NCBI GenBank assembly: GCA_021817245.1
Contig: JAKAVQ010000012.1
Span: forward strand, 1-64,000
Direction: 5' to 3'
Length of the DNA stretch: 64,000 nucleotides
Source: Thermoplasmata archaeon
GTDB taxonomy: Archaea > Thermoplasmatota > Thermoplasmata > Lutacidiplasmatales > UBA184
The translations under genes were made by a program, and so were the position numbers. Under the pieces are notes generated by a model. The model was not told the origin of the DNA and searched no databases. It saw nothing but the letters and a program-made list of their open reading frames with translations. Below are positions 1 through 8,476 of this stretch, piece by piece (within the stretch, counting starts at the first letter, position 1; each line of letters starts with the position of its first letter).

Positions 1-1095
1 CGGGACGCGGGTCTCAGTCCCGCGGACTATACCGTCCGTGGGCGAGGCTGGTGGTGCAAGTCCTGCGGGTGGAAGCTGCTCACCGAAAAGTCCTGGATAC
101 AGCATTACTTCTCGAGTTCACATCAGCGGGCCCGACGGACTCTCGAGTATCGGGAGTCCCTCGGCCGGGAGTTGGCCGAGAGCGAGCGACGCTTGTCGGA
201 GGTCCGCGCCGAGCTCGCGCAGCTCATCCCACTGACTCCGAGCGACATTGCCCGCAGGACCGACCAAGCGCGGGAGGAGGTTGAAGCACGACTTCGCGAG
301 ATCCGGGAGGAACAATGGGAAGCCCAACGGGAACTCAATGCCACCCGGGAGAGGCTGCGCGTCGTCAAGTCCGATCTAGAGAGTCGGCAGAGCGACCTCG
401 AGGGTCTGCCCCCGGCCGAGCTGGTCGAGAAAGCTCGAGACGAGGCCCGCAGTATCCGTGAGGAGGCCGAGAGGAACGCGAAGGAGATCGTCCGTGCGGC
501 TCAGGAGAACGCGCTCGACGACTACAACGAAGACCTCGAACGGAAGAAGCGCGAGATCCGCGAGATCGACGAGCGGATCGAAAAGGCCGAGGCAGCATGG
601 AAGAACGAGCAGCTGCAGATCGCGACCCGCCGCCAAGACAAGGTTCTCTGGAACCTCTCCCCGGCCGAGATCAAGGAGTGGTTCGACTTCCTCGAGGATC
701 TCGAAGCCCGGACCAACTACGCCGTCGGGGTGCTCATCGTCCGACAGGAGAAGGACAAGCGGATCGCCGAGGTCATGTCGGTGCCGGTCAGCCGAGTCCG
801 GGACGTTCGTGCGGGGGACGGTGTCTACAGCTCGCCCCTTGAGTACGTCCGGCGACAGATGGGGGCACCGCCCGACGGCTGGTCCCCGATCATCGACTAC
901 GCGATCGATACGACCGCCCGGCCCGCACTGCCGCCTCCTCGGAAGTCTTCCGAGGGTCAAGCGGTCCGGGAAACGGCCTTGCGTAGGTTCGAGGAGAACG
1001 CCGGGGTCAGGGATGTGGCCCGCGAGACGGGGATGTCGGTGGGCTGGGCCTCGAAGATTCGCAAGGAGTGGCTGGCCGGGAAGGGGTCGGCGTAG
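1..1095 (+). CDS. Zinc-finger, coiled-coil and HTH DNA-binding protein (5' truncated by window edge)
   Basis: The frame is open from base 1 with no stop, so the gene begins outside the window; a TTG at 172 is unlikely to be the true start because the zinc finger lies upstream of it. The visible 364 residues show a C2H2 finger (Cys codons at 55 and 64, His codons at 103 and 121; C-x2-C-x12-H-x5-H), then a long charged, Glu/Arg-rich coiled coil (about codons 50-210), a short globular part, and a C-terminal helix-turn-helix (about residues 320-355, containing RDVARETGMSVGWASKIRKE) of the resolvase/Xre-like kind. The combination suggests a DNA-binding structural, partition or replication-associated protein. 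No family is recognised. It sits directly upstream of a cluster of TGAAC repeats, which are plausible binding sites. Function is inferred from architecture only. Confidence 0.7.
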   Translation, partial: RDAGLSPADYTVRGRGWWCKSCGWKLLTEKSWIQHYFSSSHQRARRTLEYRESLGRELAESERRLSEVRAELAQLIPLTPSDIARRTDQAREEVEARLREIREEQWEAQRELNATRERLRVVKSDLESRQSDLEGLPPAELVEKARDEARSIREEAERNAKEIVRAAQENALDDYNEDLERKKREIREIDERIEKAEAAWKNEQLQIATRRQDKVLWNLSPAEIKEWFDFLEDLEARTNYAVGVLIVRQEKDKRIAEVMSVPVSRVRDVRAGDGVYSSPLEYVRRQMGAPPDGWSPIIDYAIDTTARPALPPPRKSSEGQAVRETALRRFEENAGVRDVARETGMSVGWASKIRKEWLAGKGSA

Positions 1096-1108
1096 AGGGT
1101 TTCCGAGC

Positions 1109-1276
1109 GTTCAGGCGCTGTTCAGTGCGACCGTGAGTGAACACTTCGTGAACATCGCGCGGGGGTGCGCGCCTGAACGCGTACGCGCACGCGCGATAAG
1201 CGCGCGCGCCGGGCCGGCCCGCCCGGGGCCGTGAACAGTGAACACCGGCGCGTACGACATGGACAGATTGAACGCG
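1109..1276. repeat. Iteron-like cluster of TGAAC/GTTCA repeats
   Basis: Eight copies of TGAAC or its complement GTTCA occur within about 165 bases. GTGAACA is present four times (1137, 1148, 1231, 1238), the last two in perfect head-to-tail tandem. A 10-base inverted pair (1109-1118, GTTCAGGCGC, and 1169-1178, GCGCCTGAAC) frames the first half. The spacer is alternating GC-rich sequence. This resembles iterons of a replication or partition locus, or an operator array for the neighbouring zinc-finger/HTH protein. Confidence 0.6.
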
Positions 1277-1343
1277 CGCGGAAAGTTCGTGGAAGGCCTG
1301 ATCACATTCAAACGTTGACCGGGATACCGGAAGTGGGGCGCGG

Positions 1344-1350
1344 CATATTC
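1344..1350 (+). promoter_or_regulatory. TATA-like box for the HEPN gene
   Basis: CATATTC in otherwise GC-rich sequence, 21-27 bases before the TTG start at 1371, matching the spacing used by other first genes in this window. Confidence 0.4.
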
Positions 1351-1370
1351 CAGCCAGCACGGGACCGGGA

Positions 1371-1784
1371 TTGAAACGAACGCTCCTCAGAGAGCTTGCC
1401 AAGTCGAAGCTGAACGATGCAGTTCTATTATTGGCGAATGGTCGATTCTCGAATGCCTACTATCTGGCGGGGTACGCCGTGGAACTCGGCCTTAAGGCAT
1501 GCATCGCAGGGTCGTTTTCGGAGGAGGTCTTTCCGGACAAGAACTATGTCAACGCCATCTACACTCATGAGCTGCGAACCCTCGTGAGTTTGGCGGGACT
1601 TTCGGAAGAATTGAAGCTGATGGAAGACACGGATCAGGTGTTCTCAGCGAATTGGGCCCTGGTTGCTCAATGGACTGAGGCCAGCCGTTACGAGACACAC
1701 GAGCCCGTTGAAGCTCAAGCGATGATCCAAGCTCTCGTTATGCCAAGGTCCGGGGTATTCGAATGGATCCAACGGTTCTGGTAA
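1371..1784 (+). CDS. HEPN-domain protein
   Basis: A 137-residue, mostly helical protein. The N-terminal segment (residues 6-45, with NAYYLAGYAVELGLKACI) is the typical first helical pair of HEPN domains, which are common in toxin RNases of toxin-antitoxin, Abi and other defence modules. The usual R-x4-6-H catalytic motif is not clear: RYETHE at about residues 107-112 gives R-x3-H, so RNase activity is uncertain. The start is TTG at 1371, after the purine-rich GGACCGGGA and a TATA-like box; no better in-frame start exists. Its 3' end overlaps the next gene by 22 bases, so the two are probably co-translated. Lower GC than the core genome and the position beside iteron-like repeats suggest a mobile-element cargo gene. 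An alternative is a nucleotide- or substrate-binding HEPN without nuclease activity. Confidence 0.75.
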   Translation: MKRTLLRELAKSKLNDAVLLLANGRFSNAYYLAGYAVELGLKACIAGSFSEEVFPDKNYVNAIYTHELRTLVSLAGLSEELKLMEDTDQVFSANWALVAQWTEASRYETHEPVEAQAMIQALVMPRSGVFEWIQRFW

Positions 1785-2137
1785 GAGCCGGCCAGCTGCT
1801 GGTGAAGAAGCTCGATGAGACCGGCGCCGCGCCCCGAGTCGCGCTCTGGGTCCATAACGTCGAGACCAACACGTGGAAACTATGGCTGGTCCCTCGAAAC
1901 CCTCCGCCCTCGCCCAGCGATTTCTATCGCAAGGTTTCGGAGATAATCCGCGCAAATCGGACGGAGATGACGGGTGTTGAAGCCGCGGATGTCGAGTTGA
2001 AATCGGAAAAGCACGTTGCAATTGAGGGGGTCCGGATGCTCGTTAGGGCGGAGGGGCTCGCCAATGCTCACTTTGTCAACACTACGATAAACGGATTCTA
2101 CTTTCCGGAGATGATCGTCCTCCGCTCTGCACTCTGA
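1763..2137 (+). CDS. Hypothetical protein, partner of the HEPN protein
   Basis: A 124-residue soluble alpha/beta protein with no signal peptide or membrane segment. The central part (residues 28-46, LWVHNVETNTWKLWLVP) reads like two beta strands, followed by a helix (SDFYRKVSEIIRANR). It is not a MNT nucleotidyltransferase (no GSxxxG or DxD motif), the usual HEPN antitoxin. The ATG at 1763 lies inside the HEPN gene (22-base overlap), which implies coupled expression. As an inference from arrangement only, it may be the antitoxin or sensor of a HEPN module. I do not recognise the family. Confidence 0.65.
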   Translation: MDPTVLVRAGQLLVKKLDETGAAPRVALWVHNVETNTWKLWLVPRNPPPSPSDFYRKVSEIIRANRTEMTGVEAADVELKSEKHVAIEGVRMLVRAEGLANAHFVNTTINGFYFPEMIVLRSAL

Positions 2138-2469
2138 GACCTTCATGCAGTCGGTGTTCGCCGCTCGCGGCTTGGGATGAATCGATTAGATGCTCGTGGC
2201 CGCACGTTGAGCACACGTAGCACGAGAGTCCACAGCCGGGCCGTGAACCAAGTCCTCCCCCGTCGTCCAGTCGCTTCTCTCAGACGTGCCCCCCACTGGC
2301 GCGCTCTATCGGCTCACCACTGGTCCAAGGGGAGGATGGTTACGATGTTCTCGATCGATTCACCGAAACCACCGCGATTCCTGAGTTGTTGCTCTTTCAA
2401 TGACGAGAAGGATCAGACCGTACAAAATAAGAGGGCTTGACCAAATACTAGACAATCCTTACAGGATAC
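2138..2469. other. Intergenic region with no supported gene
   Basis: The open frames here have no recognisable protein character (Arg/Ser-rich, shadow-like). An AT-rich stretch near 2418-2430 and another at 2440-2455 precede the GTG at 2470 and may carry its promoter. Confidence 0.5.
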
Positions 2470-3624
2470 GTGAAACGCCGTCCGCGAACCCTCATTTCCA
2501 GTCCAGTTCGCGCCCAGTTAACCCGTTTCCTTTCTGTCGGTGTTCTCATTATTGTTGTAGCCGCGGCGATGGTCGCGTTACCCGGTGAATCCGCGGCTTC
2601 TTCGGTCACAGGGGCGGCTGACACGTGCTCGCCACAGCATCTGGCGAACGATGCCTGGTCTTCTGTTTCGACTATCAACACAAGCGAGGCGGCGACCTTT
2701 GCGACTGGCTCGGTCGAGATGCAGCAGCTTTTGTCCGACATCCCGGGCCTCACGAATCTCTCGCTCAACAGTGTCTACTTCGACTGGAACCTCAATTCGA
2801 CCACATGCTCCGTCATCGTTGAGAGCGTGAATGTCGCGTTCGAGGCATTGGTCTCGGGGATGGAGACCTCAGTCACGGCGGCAGAGAGCCCAACGACCCT
2901 TCTCGTGGAACAGGTCCAAGTCAGTTCACAAAACGACACGCCGCTGAGCCATTCAAACGTCGGAGAGTGGTCCGGATACGGATTCTATCTCTACACCGTA
3001 GCCCCCAACGACGAGATCTACGCACAGTGGTACGTCCCGTACGTGAACTATCCATCTTGGGGATGCCCCTTCGACGGCGCGTACTTCATTTGTGACATTA
3101 GTCCTTGGGCGGGATTGACCGCTGAGTCACACGGCAGAAACGGCATCGCTCAGGCCGGCACCGACTCCTACGTTCACTGCACACTGCCCTACGGGCTGGG
3201 TTGCGGCCACTCGTTCGATGAATGGTATGAATACTACCCCTCGGGCTCGGTCGATTGTCTGAGCGAGAGTGTCTCGCCCGGTGACTCGATGGAGTCCTTC
3301 GTCGCCTACGACAGCGGCCAGTACTATACTCTGATTGAGGACACTAACAACGGACACTCGTGCGGGTCACACCAGTCGATGTCGATGGGCGCACCATCCT
3401 TCGCCGAGGAGGTTGCCGAGAGCCTGGGAAATCCACTCGGAGGTTACATTCCTGCCCCCGATTTTGGTCAAGTTAACTTCTTCGACTCGTACGTCGGAAA
3501 CGTTGCGAACCTAGACACTGTGCCGAACTTCAACTATGGGCCGGGAGATCACGTCTCGTTGCCGAGCCCGATAAGCTTTCCCGGTGGATACTCAGGGTCG
3601 GGCTTCAACGTCTACCAAGATTGA
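2470..3624 (+). CDS. Secreted protein of unknown family
   Basis: A 384-residue protein with a basic N-terminus and a hydrophobic stretch (about residues 17-36, VGVLIIVVAAAMVAL) followed by small residues, read as a Sec signal peptide or single membrane anchor. The exported part is rich in Ser, Tyr, Gly and Asn and has several Cys residues (for example in the DCLSES, HCTLPYGLGCGHS and NNGHSCGSHQS neighbourhoods), suggesting disulfides and an extracellular beta-rich fold. No catalytic motif is recognised. The start is GTG at 2470. It is followed by another small secreted/membrane gene on the same strand. GC content is well below the core genes. Confidence 0.65.
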   Translation: MKRRPRTLISSPVRAQLTRFLSVGVLIIVVAAAMVALPGESAASSVTGAADTCSPQHLANDAWSSVSTINTSEAATFATGSVEMQQLLSDIPGLTNLSLNSVYFDWNLNSTTCSVIVESVNVAFEALVSGMETSVTAAESPTTLLVEQVQVSSQNDTPLSHSNVGEWSGYGFYLYTVAPNDEIYAQWYVPYVNYPSWGCPFDGAYFICDISPWAGLTAESHGRNGIAQAGTDSYVHCTLPYGLGCGHSFDEWYEYYPSGSVDCLSESVSPGDSMESFVAYDSGQYYTLIEDTNNGHSCGSHQSMSMGAPSFAEEVAESLGNPLGGYIPAPDFGQVNFFDSYVGNVANLDTVPNFNYGPGDHVSLPSPISFPGGYSGSGFNVYQD

Positions 3625-3658
3625 GGGCACCGTCTTGCTCGAATCCCGCGGAGAAGTG

Positions 3659-4249
3659 ATGCCGCGAAGTGAAGGAAACAATCAGGCGGGGACTGGCCCA
3701 CGAGACGCCTCCCGCCTCTCGTTCGTTCTGGTAGGGGACATGCTCATCTTGGTGGCCCTTGCAATCGCAACTGTGGGCCAGGCTGGAATCCAGCAATGTG
3801 CTCTCCCGTCCACTCCGGGCCAAGTCAACTCGGGCACTACGGTCTGCCCGGGCTCGCTCCTCACCCTGATCGTCGCGGTGCTGTTAGTCTTCGCCGGAGC
3901 CTTCTTCGTAACGATGGGGTTGGGGCGGCGGCGGGAGACCCAACCTACAAGTAGTCCGGGTTCCACGCAACCCCAAAGTGCACTTCGAGCCGTGGCAACC
4001 CCGCTGTTTATGCTCGTGGCTGGAACTGGCCTCGCTGCGATGGGGCTCCTCACCCAGTATCTGGCGCCGTACTTCTCCTGCTTTCAATTACGCGGGGGAG
4101 TCTGCGGAGCGGGTCTTCCCGCAAGTTGGTTACCCGATCCGCTGGCCCTATTGGTCTCTGGGCTAATCGTTGTCACGCTTGGAGCAATGACGTGGCTATT
4201 GAAGTCGGATAAAGCGAGCCGCGCGCGTGACGGGAGTTCCACTCACTGA
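3659..4249 (+). CDS. Four-TM membrane protein of unknown function
   Basis: A 196-residue protein with four predicted transmembrane helices at about residues 20-42, 66-92, 112-134 and 162-186, and extracellular loops carrying Cys pairs (QQCALPS..TTVCPG and FSCFQLRGGVCGAG). The ATG at 3659 is preferred over in-frame upstream codons because it follows GGAGAAGTG and gives a short cytosolic N-terminus before the first helix. It begins 34 bases after the preceding secreted-protein gene and may form a pair with it. No family is recognised. Confidence 0.6.
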   Translation: MPRSEGNNQAGTGPRDASRLSFVLVGDMLILVALAIATVGQAGIQQCALPSTPGQVNSGTTVCPGSLLTLIVAVLLVFAGAFFVTMGLGRRRETQPTSSPGSTQPQSALRAVATPLFMLVAGTGLAAMGLLTQYLAPYFSCFQLRGGVCGAGLPASWLPDPLALLVSGLIVVTLGAMTWLLKSDKASRARDGSSTH

Positions 4250-4708
4250 GTCAGAATCCGGCAGAGTGCCCCAAGGCATTCGCACGCGCCGGATTGGCCT
4301 CGGTAATTGGTTCTCGAGGCTAACGCCAAACAGTCGTTGCGCAGACGCATTTCAGGACGCCGATGGATGTGGAAACGTAGCTCGAGTAGTTGAGACGCAC
4401 CGGATGCCGCCTAACTCTGTCCAAGCGAGGTTCCCTGGACTCGGCGGCTCTGTGCCCACCGTCATTTCAGTCACGGCGTGTTTGCACCGGGCGCGATGGC
4501 TCCTGCGACGAACCCAGTCCCCACGAGAGCTTCCCGCGTTCCATTGGAACCGACTACCGTGGGGGTGGGTCCTAACCCCTCCCTTCGCGACATGGTCGCC
4601 TCCCTTTCGAGAACCTTTCCGGAGTTGCGCGGGGTTTCCCGCCACCCGAGGAAAATAAGCAAATAGCATGAATCCAGTACAGGTCACCGTTGAAGCGGGG
4701 ATGATTTC
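4250..4708. other. Intergenic region with no supported gene
   Basis: Only short frames without protein character are seen. The AT-rich run near 4650-4667 (GAAAATAAGCAAATAG) lies about 45-60 bases before the next start and probably contains a promoter for it. Confidence 0.5.
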
Positions 4709-5497
4709 ATGCAGTCGTCAAGAGGTCTGGTCTTCTGTCTGGTCATTGCGTTCTCGTTGATGGTAGTGCCTACCGTTGTAGCCCCAAGCGTTGCGGCGTC
4801 CCCCTCGGTCCGAGGGTGCAACAGCCCATGTCTTTACTACACGCCGTTCCCGAGCGGGTCCAGTTGGACTCACGTTGCTCCGGGCTCGTCATCTGGCAGT
4901 GGGACCAGTAACACGAATGGTCTAACACCGACAGCAAACGTCGGAGGGGAGGTGTGGCTCTCTTCCGCCTCACTGGCGGGATCGGCCAATGGGGGTAGCA
5001 ATTCGGCAGGGAGCTCCTCCCAGCAAGTGGAAGCGGGGTTCAAGGTCTATGCGGGCTCACTTTGGCCGACGGGCACTTGGGAGCAGGACTATTCTTTCGC
5101 GATAACGGCGAATGCTGAAGGTCAAGGGTTGGGGTTCTCGAATACTTACTGTCCCCCGGGAACCAGTGCGAGCATTTCCGCTTGGATCGAAATCAGGGGC
5201 AACATGTATGATGCCACCAGCGGAAGTTGGGTCTTCGGGTCAGACCAGATTAAGACGGTGCAAACCTACAGTGCGGGATGCAACGGATCGTTTCAAGAGA
5301 ACATCGGCAACTGGACCACTTTCAACTTGCTGATCTATCCCAGCCTAACACAAGGTCATTCCTATTATTGGTACTTCTACATTGACATCCAGACCCAAGT
5401 TTCCTGCAGCGGCGGTGGCTCGGGTGCTCTCTCTTGGATTGATGTTCAGCAAGCTGGAAACAACGCACTGACCGGTGGAGTGTACTACTGGTATTAG
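4709..5497 (+). CDS. Secreted Ser/Gly-rich protein of unknown family
   Basis: A 262-residue protein with a clear signal peptide (residues 1-31; basic QSSRG, hydrophobic LVFCLVIAFSLMVVPTVV, then a small-residue cleavage zone around AASPS). The mature part is rich in Ser, Gly, Asn and aromatic residues with alternating strand-like pattern (SYYWYFYIDIQTQV) and scattered Cys, which looks like an extracellular beta-sandwich. No enzymatic motif is recognised. The start is ATG at 4709. It lies among other secreted-protein genes of low GC, convergent with the gene at 5617-6081. Confidence 0.65.
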   Translation: MQSSRGLVFCLVIAFSLMVVPTVVAPSVAASPSVRGCNSPCLYYTPFPSGSSWTHVAPGSSSGSGTSNTNGLTPTANVGGEVWLSSASLAGSANGGSNSAGSSSQQVEAGFKVYAGSLWPTGTWEQDYSFAITANAEGQGLGFSNTYCPPGTSASISAWIEIRGNMYDATSGSWVFGSDQIKTVQTYSAGCNGSFQENIGNWTTFNLLIYPSLTQGHSYYWYFYIDIQTQVSCSGGGSGALSWIDVQQAGNNALTGGVYYWY

Positions 5498-5616
5498 CTC
5501 CCCACGGCTCCTGCGATTGCCGTCAGGGCGAAGAAGGCTCCGCTGGACTGGTCGGGTTCGGACTGCCCCAAGGCGCCAGCTCTTCTATAGCGGGAGAGTC
5601 TTTCAGCAGCGGAGAG

Positions 5617-6081
5617 TTACGAACTGCTGGGAGGCACGGCGTACTGGCCGCTCAGGTACACTGGCAACCCTGGGGCTCCATCCGTTGCACATGCACTGAA
5701 GGAGTACTGCCCACCGACGGACACGAAACCGAAAAGCTCCGCACTAGGAGTGGAACTACTGTCAACGCTCGTGTATCCCGAGTACCACTGAGTCGTGACA
5801 GGCGCTGTCATGTTCAACCATACCCCGCCGGGCGACAAGGGGGGAGTGGATACGATCCACTGGGCGGTTACGTTTGCCCCGCTAGGAAAGCTGTACACGA
5901 CTGCCGAGCTATGACAACTCGGTGCCAAAATTAGATGCCATTCGACCTCTGACGAGGAAGCATTCGGTACTGGGTGCGCCGAGATCATCACGCCGGCTGT
6001 CAGCACGACGAAAGCGACTCCAATGACGGATCCGACCTTAGTCCACCACATCCACGAGTCGACTACCGCCCGCCTCGTCAT
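5617..6081 (-). CDS. Membrane-anchored extracellular protein of unknown family
   Basis: A 154-residue protein. An N-terminal hydrophobic segment (about residues 13-34, TKVGSVIGVAFVVLTAGVMIS) follows a short basic region and anchors or exports a small Ser/Thr/Pro-rich beta domain that holds two or three Cys residues. No homologous family is recognised. It is transcribed toward the secreted gene ending at 5497. Composition matches the other surface proteins of this island. Confidence 0.55.
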   Translation of the reverse strand: MTRRAVVDSWMWWTKVGSVIGVAFVVLTAGVMISAHPVPNASSSEVEWHLILAPSCHSSAVVYSFPSGANVTAQWIVSTPPLSPGGVWLNMTAPVTTQWYSGYTSVDSSSTPSAELFGFVSVGGQYSFSACATDGAPGLPVYLSGQYAVPPSSS

Positions 6082-6263
6082 AACACTTTGCTCCTTGAAA
6101 TGGAATGGTTAGTGTCTGGGGCAGGCGAGTATGACATGCTCGATTCGAGCCCTTAGAGCATAGCCCAACGGGCTCTTCCGTCACCCGGCTCGAGAAGATT
6201 GAGGGCAGGGTTTAGTCACGGCGTCAACGGGTAGATTATTCTCCCCGGACCTTTCGGGGGGGC

Positions 6264-7814
6264 ATGGCCCCGACTCTCAGCGTGGCCCCGGCGTGCCGGA
6301 CCCTCGACCAGGTCGAGGCCCATCTCGCTAAGCTGGACCGAAACGTCATCCTCGCCGAATGGAAGATGATGATGGGGCATTCCTCGGCAAACGGCGATAC
6401 ATGGCGGGCCCAGCGTCGCGCGCTCCTTGTTGAACCTCCCCTCCTGCAGGTCCTGCACACGGTGCGGAAGGTGGGCCATCGTGGGTTGGCGGCGCGTCGC
6501 GCCGAGCTCCTCGGTCGGGTTGTGCTCGACGCCCAAATCGAGCAGGCAGAGTCGATTGCCCGACGTCGACTGAGCCTCCAGCGTGTCACAGCGGATTTCC
6601 GTCCGCGCTGGCAGGGCCGGCGCGTCGGCCGGGAAGTGATCTGGCGAGCGATGCGCTCGAGCCCTCTGCGCGCAGTGCGTCGGCACGCGTACTACGCGGA
6701 GGACCCCCTCTATCGACGCAGCCAATCGGGACTCCGCACTCTGGCTGAGCTTCGAAACGAGCGGGCTCGAGCGGCCGGCTTCCGTTCGTTTCCCGACTAC
6801 CGTCTCGCGATGGAGGGACTCACAGTCGCAAGTATGAACCGGTTGTTCGAGGAAGCCCTGCGGTATGCCCCCGAGGAGATGAGGCGGTGGCGTCGCCTTT
6901 TCGAAGAGCGGACCCGGGTACGCAGCTGGGCGCCCTGGGATGTCGAGTACGCCCAGCAGCTCGAGCGTGGCCTCCCTGACTCGTCGTTCCCGGGCCGGTC
7001 GATGGTCGACGTAGTCATCGCTGCCATGCGGCAGTGGGGATTTACTCGCTCGCAACTCGACTTTCGGGTTGATCAACACGATCTGGCGTCGGGCGGTCTC
7101 TGCCTCACCCCGGATCCCCCCTCGGACGTCCGAGTGATCGTACATCCTTCCGGCGGATTCTGGCCGTACTTCGCGCTGTTCCACGAAACCGGCCACGCAA
7201 TCGCGGCCCGGTCCGTGCGCCAGCCGACCCACCTGTTGAGGGACCCAGAACGAGCTCCCGGATTTGGAGGTTTACTCGAAGCGGAGGCCGGGTTCTTCGA
7301 GCAGATTGTCTGGTCCCCCGCATGGCTTGGGACGCGGCCCGCCCTCAACCCAGAGCAGATTCGTTCGGCCGCGCAAGGGGCGCGTCGCGGGGCGCTCCTC
7401 GCGATCGCGAATCTCGCGGTCTGGACGCAGCAAGAGCTGACGCTGTACCTCCACCCTCACCGTGACCCGGCCGCGGAAGGTGCCCGAACAGCTACACGAA
7501 TCTTTGGGTACGACCCATATCGCCCCCGGTCCTTTGCGGACTCGTTCGCGATTGAGTCCCCTCTGTATGGCGTCAGCTACTTGCTCGCCGAGCTAATCCG
7601 GGCTCAGATGATGGAGGCTGCGCTCGCGGAGGTCGGCCCCAAACTGTGGCCAAACCGAAAGATCGGACCTTGGCTGGTCCAGAACATCTTCCGAGACGGG
7701 GCCTTACTCGATTGGAAGCAGCGGCTGCGCGCTGCGACTGGCACCCCCTTCAGCGCAGCCGCGTTCAACCGGGAGATACGGACGGCGAGCGCTGAAACCG
7801 GTGGTTCGGCCTGA
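6264..7814 (+). CDS. M3-like zinc metallopeptidase (oligopeptidase family)
   Basis: A 516-residue soluble protein. It has a gluzincin signature HETGHAI with the first zinc His at residue 307, inside FALFHETGHAIAAR, and a downstream helix EAEAGFFEQI (about residues 336-345) supplying the third ligand Glu. The order (helical N-terminus, HExxH at about 60 percent of the length, Glu about 25-30 residues later) matches the M3/M32-type oligopeptidases, which hydrolyse peptides in the cytosol. No signal peptide is seen. The ATG at 6264 follows a G-rich ribosome binding sequence (6255-6262). It is somewhat shorter than typical M3 oligopeptidases (about 560-680 residues). Codon use is nearer the core genome than the preceding secreted genes. 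Confidence 0.75.
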   Translation: MAPTLSVAPACRTLDQVEAHLAKLDRNVILAEWKMMMGHSSANGDTWRAQRRALLVEPPLLQVLHTVRKVGHRGLAARRAELLGRVVLDAQIEQAESIARRRLSLQRVTADFRPRWQGRRVGREVIWRAMRSSPLRAVRRHAYYAEDPLYRRSQSGLRTLAELRNERARAAGFRSFPDYRLAMEGLTVASMNRLFEEALRYAPEEMRRWRRLFEERTRVRSWAPWDVEYAQQLERGLPDSSFPGRSMVDVVIAAMRQWGFTRSQLDFRVDQHDLASGGLCLTPDPPSDVRVIVHPSGGFWPYFALFHETGHAIAARSVRQPTHLLRDPERAPGFGGLLEAEAGFFEQIVWSPAWLGTRPALNPEQIRSAAQGARRGALLAIANLAVWTQQELTLYLHPHRDPAAEGARTATRIFGYDPYRPRSFADSFAIESPLYGVSYLLAELIRAQMMEAALAEVGPKLWPNRKIGPWLVQNIFRDGALLDWKQRLRAATGTPFSAAAFNREIRTASAETGGSA

Positions 7815-8052
7815 CCACCCTGGCTCCGCCCTCTCTCACTGGTGGGGCGGCGGCGCGGGCTTCGTGTATGCCCGAAACCGGCGCGCGAGCTCCTGGCGTG
7901 AGGTACTGACACCCACCCCCGCCCCTCTCCGCGAGACGGGTTCCTCGCTCGAGAGGGGAACGGACCGACCAAGTCACTGAAACTCGGAGTGGGTCCGAAT
8001 GGGATCGCACCTGTGATGGGTCGCCTCGCCCCCGCTCTGGTCAACCTGCCGA

Positions 8053-8280
8053 TCAGTCACGCTTGGAGGTTGAAGATCCCAAGGGGTGCTCCTTCTTCCA
8101 ACGATCGATCTTCTCGAGCACCGACTCCCGGATGAAGTCTCCCACGCGATTGAAGTGATCGTCTCCATCGATGATTCGGACCAGGTCTTCGTAGTAGCCC
8201 CGCTCAATACGGGCGGCCACCGACACCTTAGGCATCACCTTCTTCTTGGGCTTCGGCAACGGCGCTGGCTTCACAATCAC
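8053..8280 (-). CDS. Ribbon-helix-helix transcriptional regulator
   Basis: A 75-residue basic protein. After a Lys/Pro-rich tail (residues 1-15), the strand KVSVAARI and two helices (GYYEDLVRIIDG and FNRVGDFIRESVLEKIDRW) give a CopG/MetJ-like ribbon-helix-helix fold. The GTG at 8280 is the frame's start; an in-frame ATG at codon 16 is an alternative. It is divergent from the recombinase gene at 8477, and the shared region carries a pair of direct repeats that look like its operator. It probably controls the recombinase and itself. Confidence 0.7.
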   Translation of the reverse strand: MIVKPAPLPKPKKKVMPKVSVAARIERGYYEDLVRIIDGDDHFNRVGDFIRESVLEKIDRWKKEHPLGSSTSKRD

Positions 8281-8322
8281 ACCAGGAGGATGTGAGGCAA
8301 CTTAGAGATTGTGCATGTTAGT

Positions 8323-8348
8323 TACGTTCGCATACATACGTTTGCGAA
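8323..8348. promoter_or_regulatory. Putative operator: tandem TACGTTYGCR repeats
   Basis: TACGTTCGCA (8323-8332) and TACGTTTGCG (8337-8346) are direct repeats 14 bases apart; TTCGCA (8327-8332) and TGCGAA (8343-8348) also form an inverted pair. The site lies between a ribbon-helix-helix regulator gene and a divergent recombinase gene. Tandem short repeats about one helical turn or slightly more apart are typical of RHH operators. Confidence 0.5.
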
Positions 8349-8476
8349 ATGTCTATCTTCCACCAACCGCATGGCACGGGTGTCGAGCGTTCCATGCCCG
8401 AGCTGGGAGCGAGACGTCCTTGCAAACCCGCCCTCCCGTGGACCACGGGCCGGTCCTGGATGACTCCAAATAGCGC

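Noticed and set aside
2177-2440. An 87-codon frame between the HEPN partner and the secreted protein
   Set aside because: Arg/Ser-rich with no structural pattern, and no promoter or ribosome binding site.
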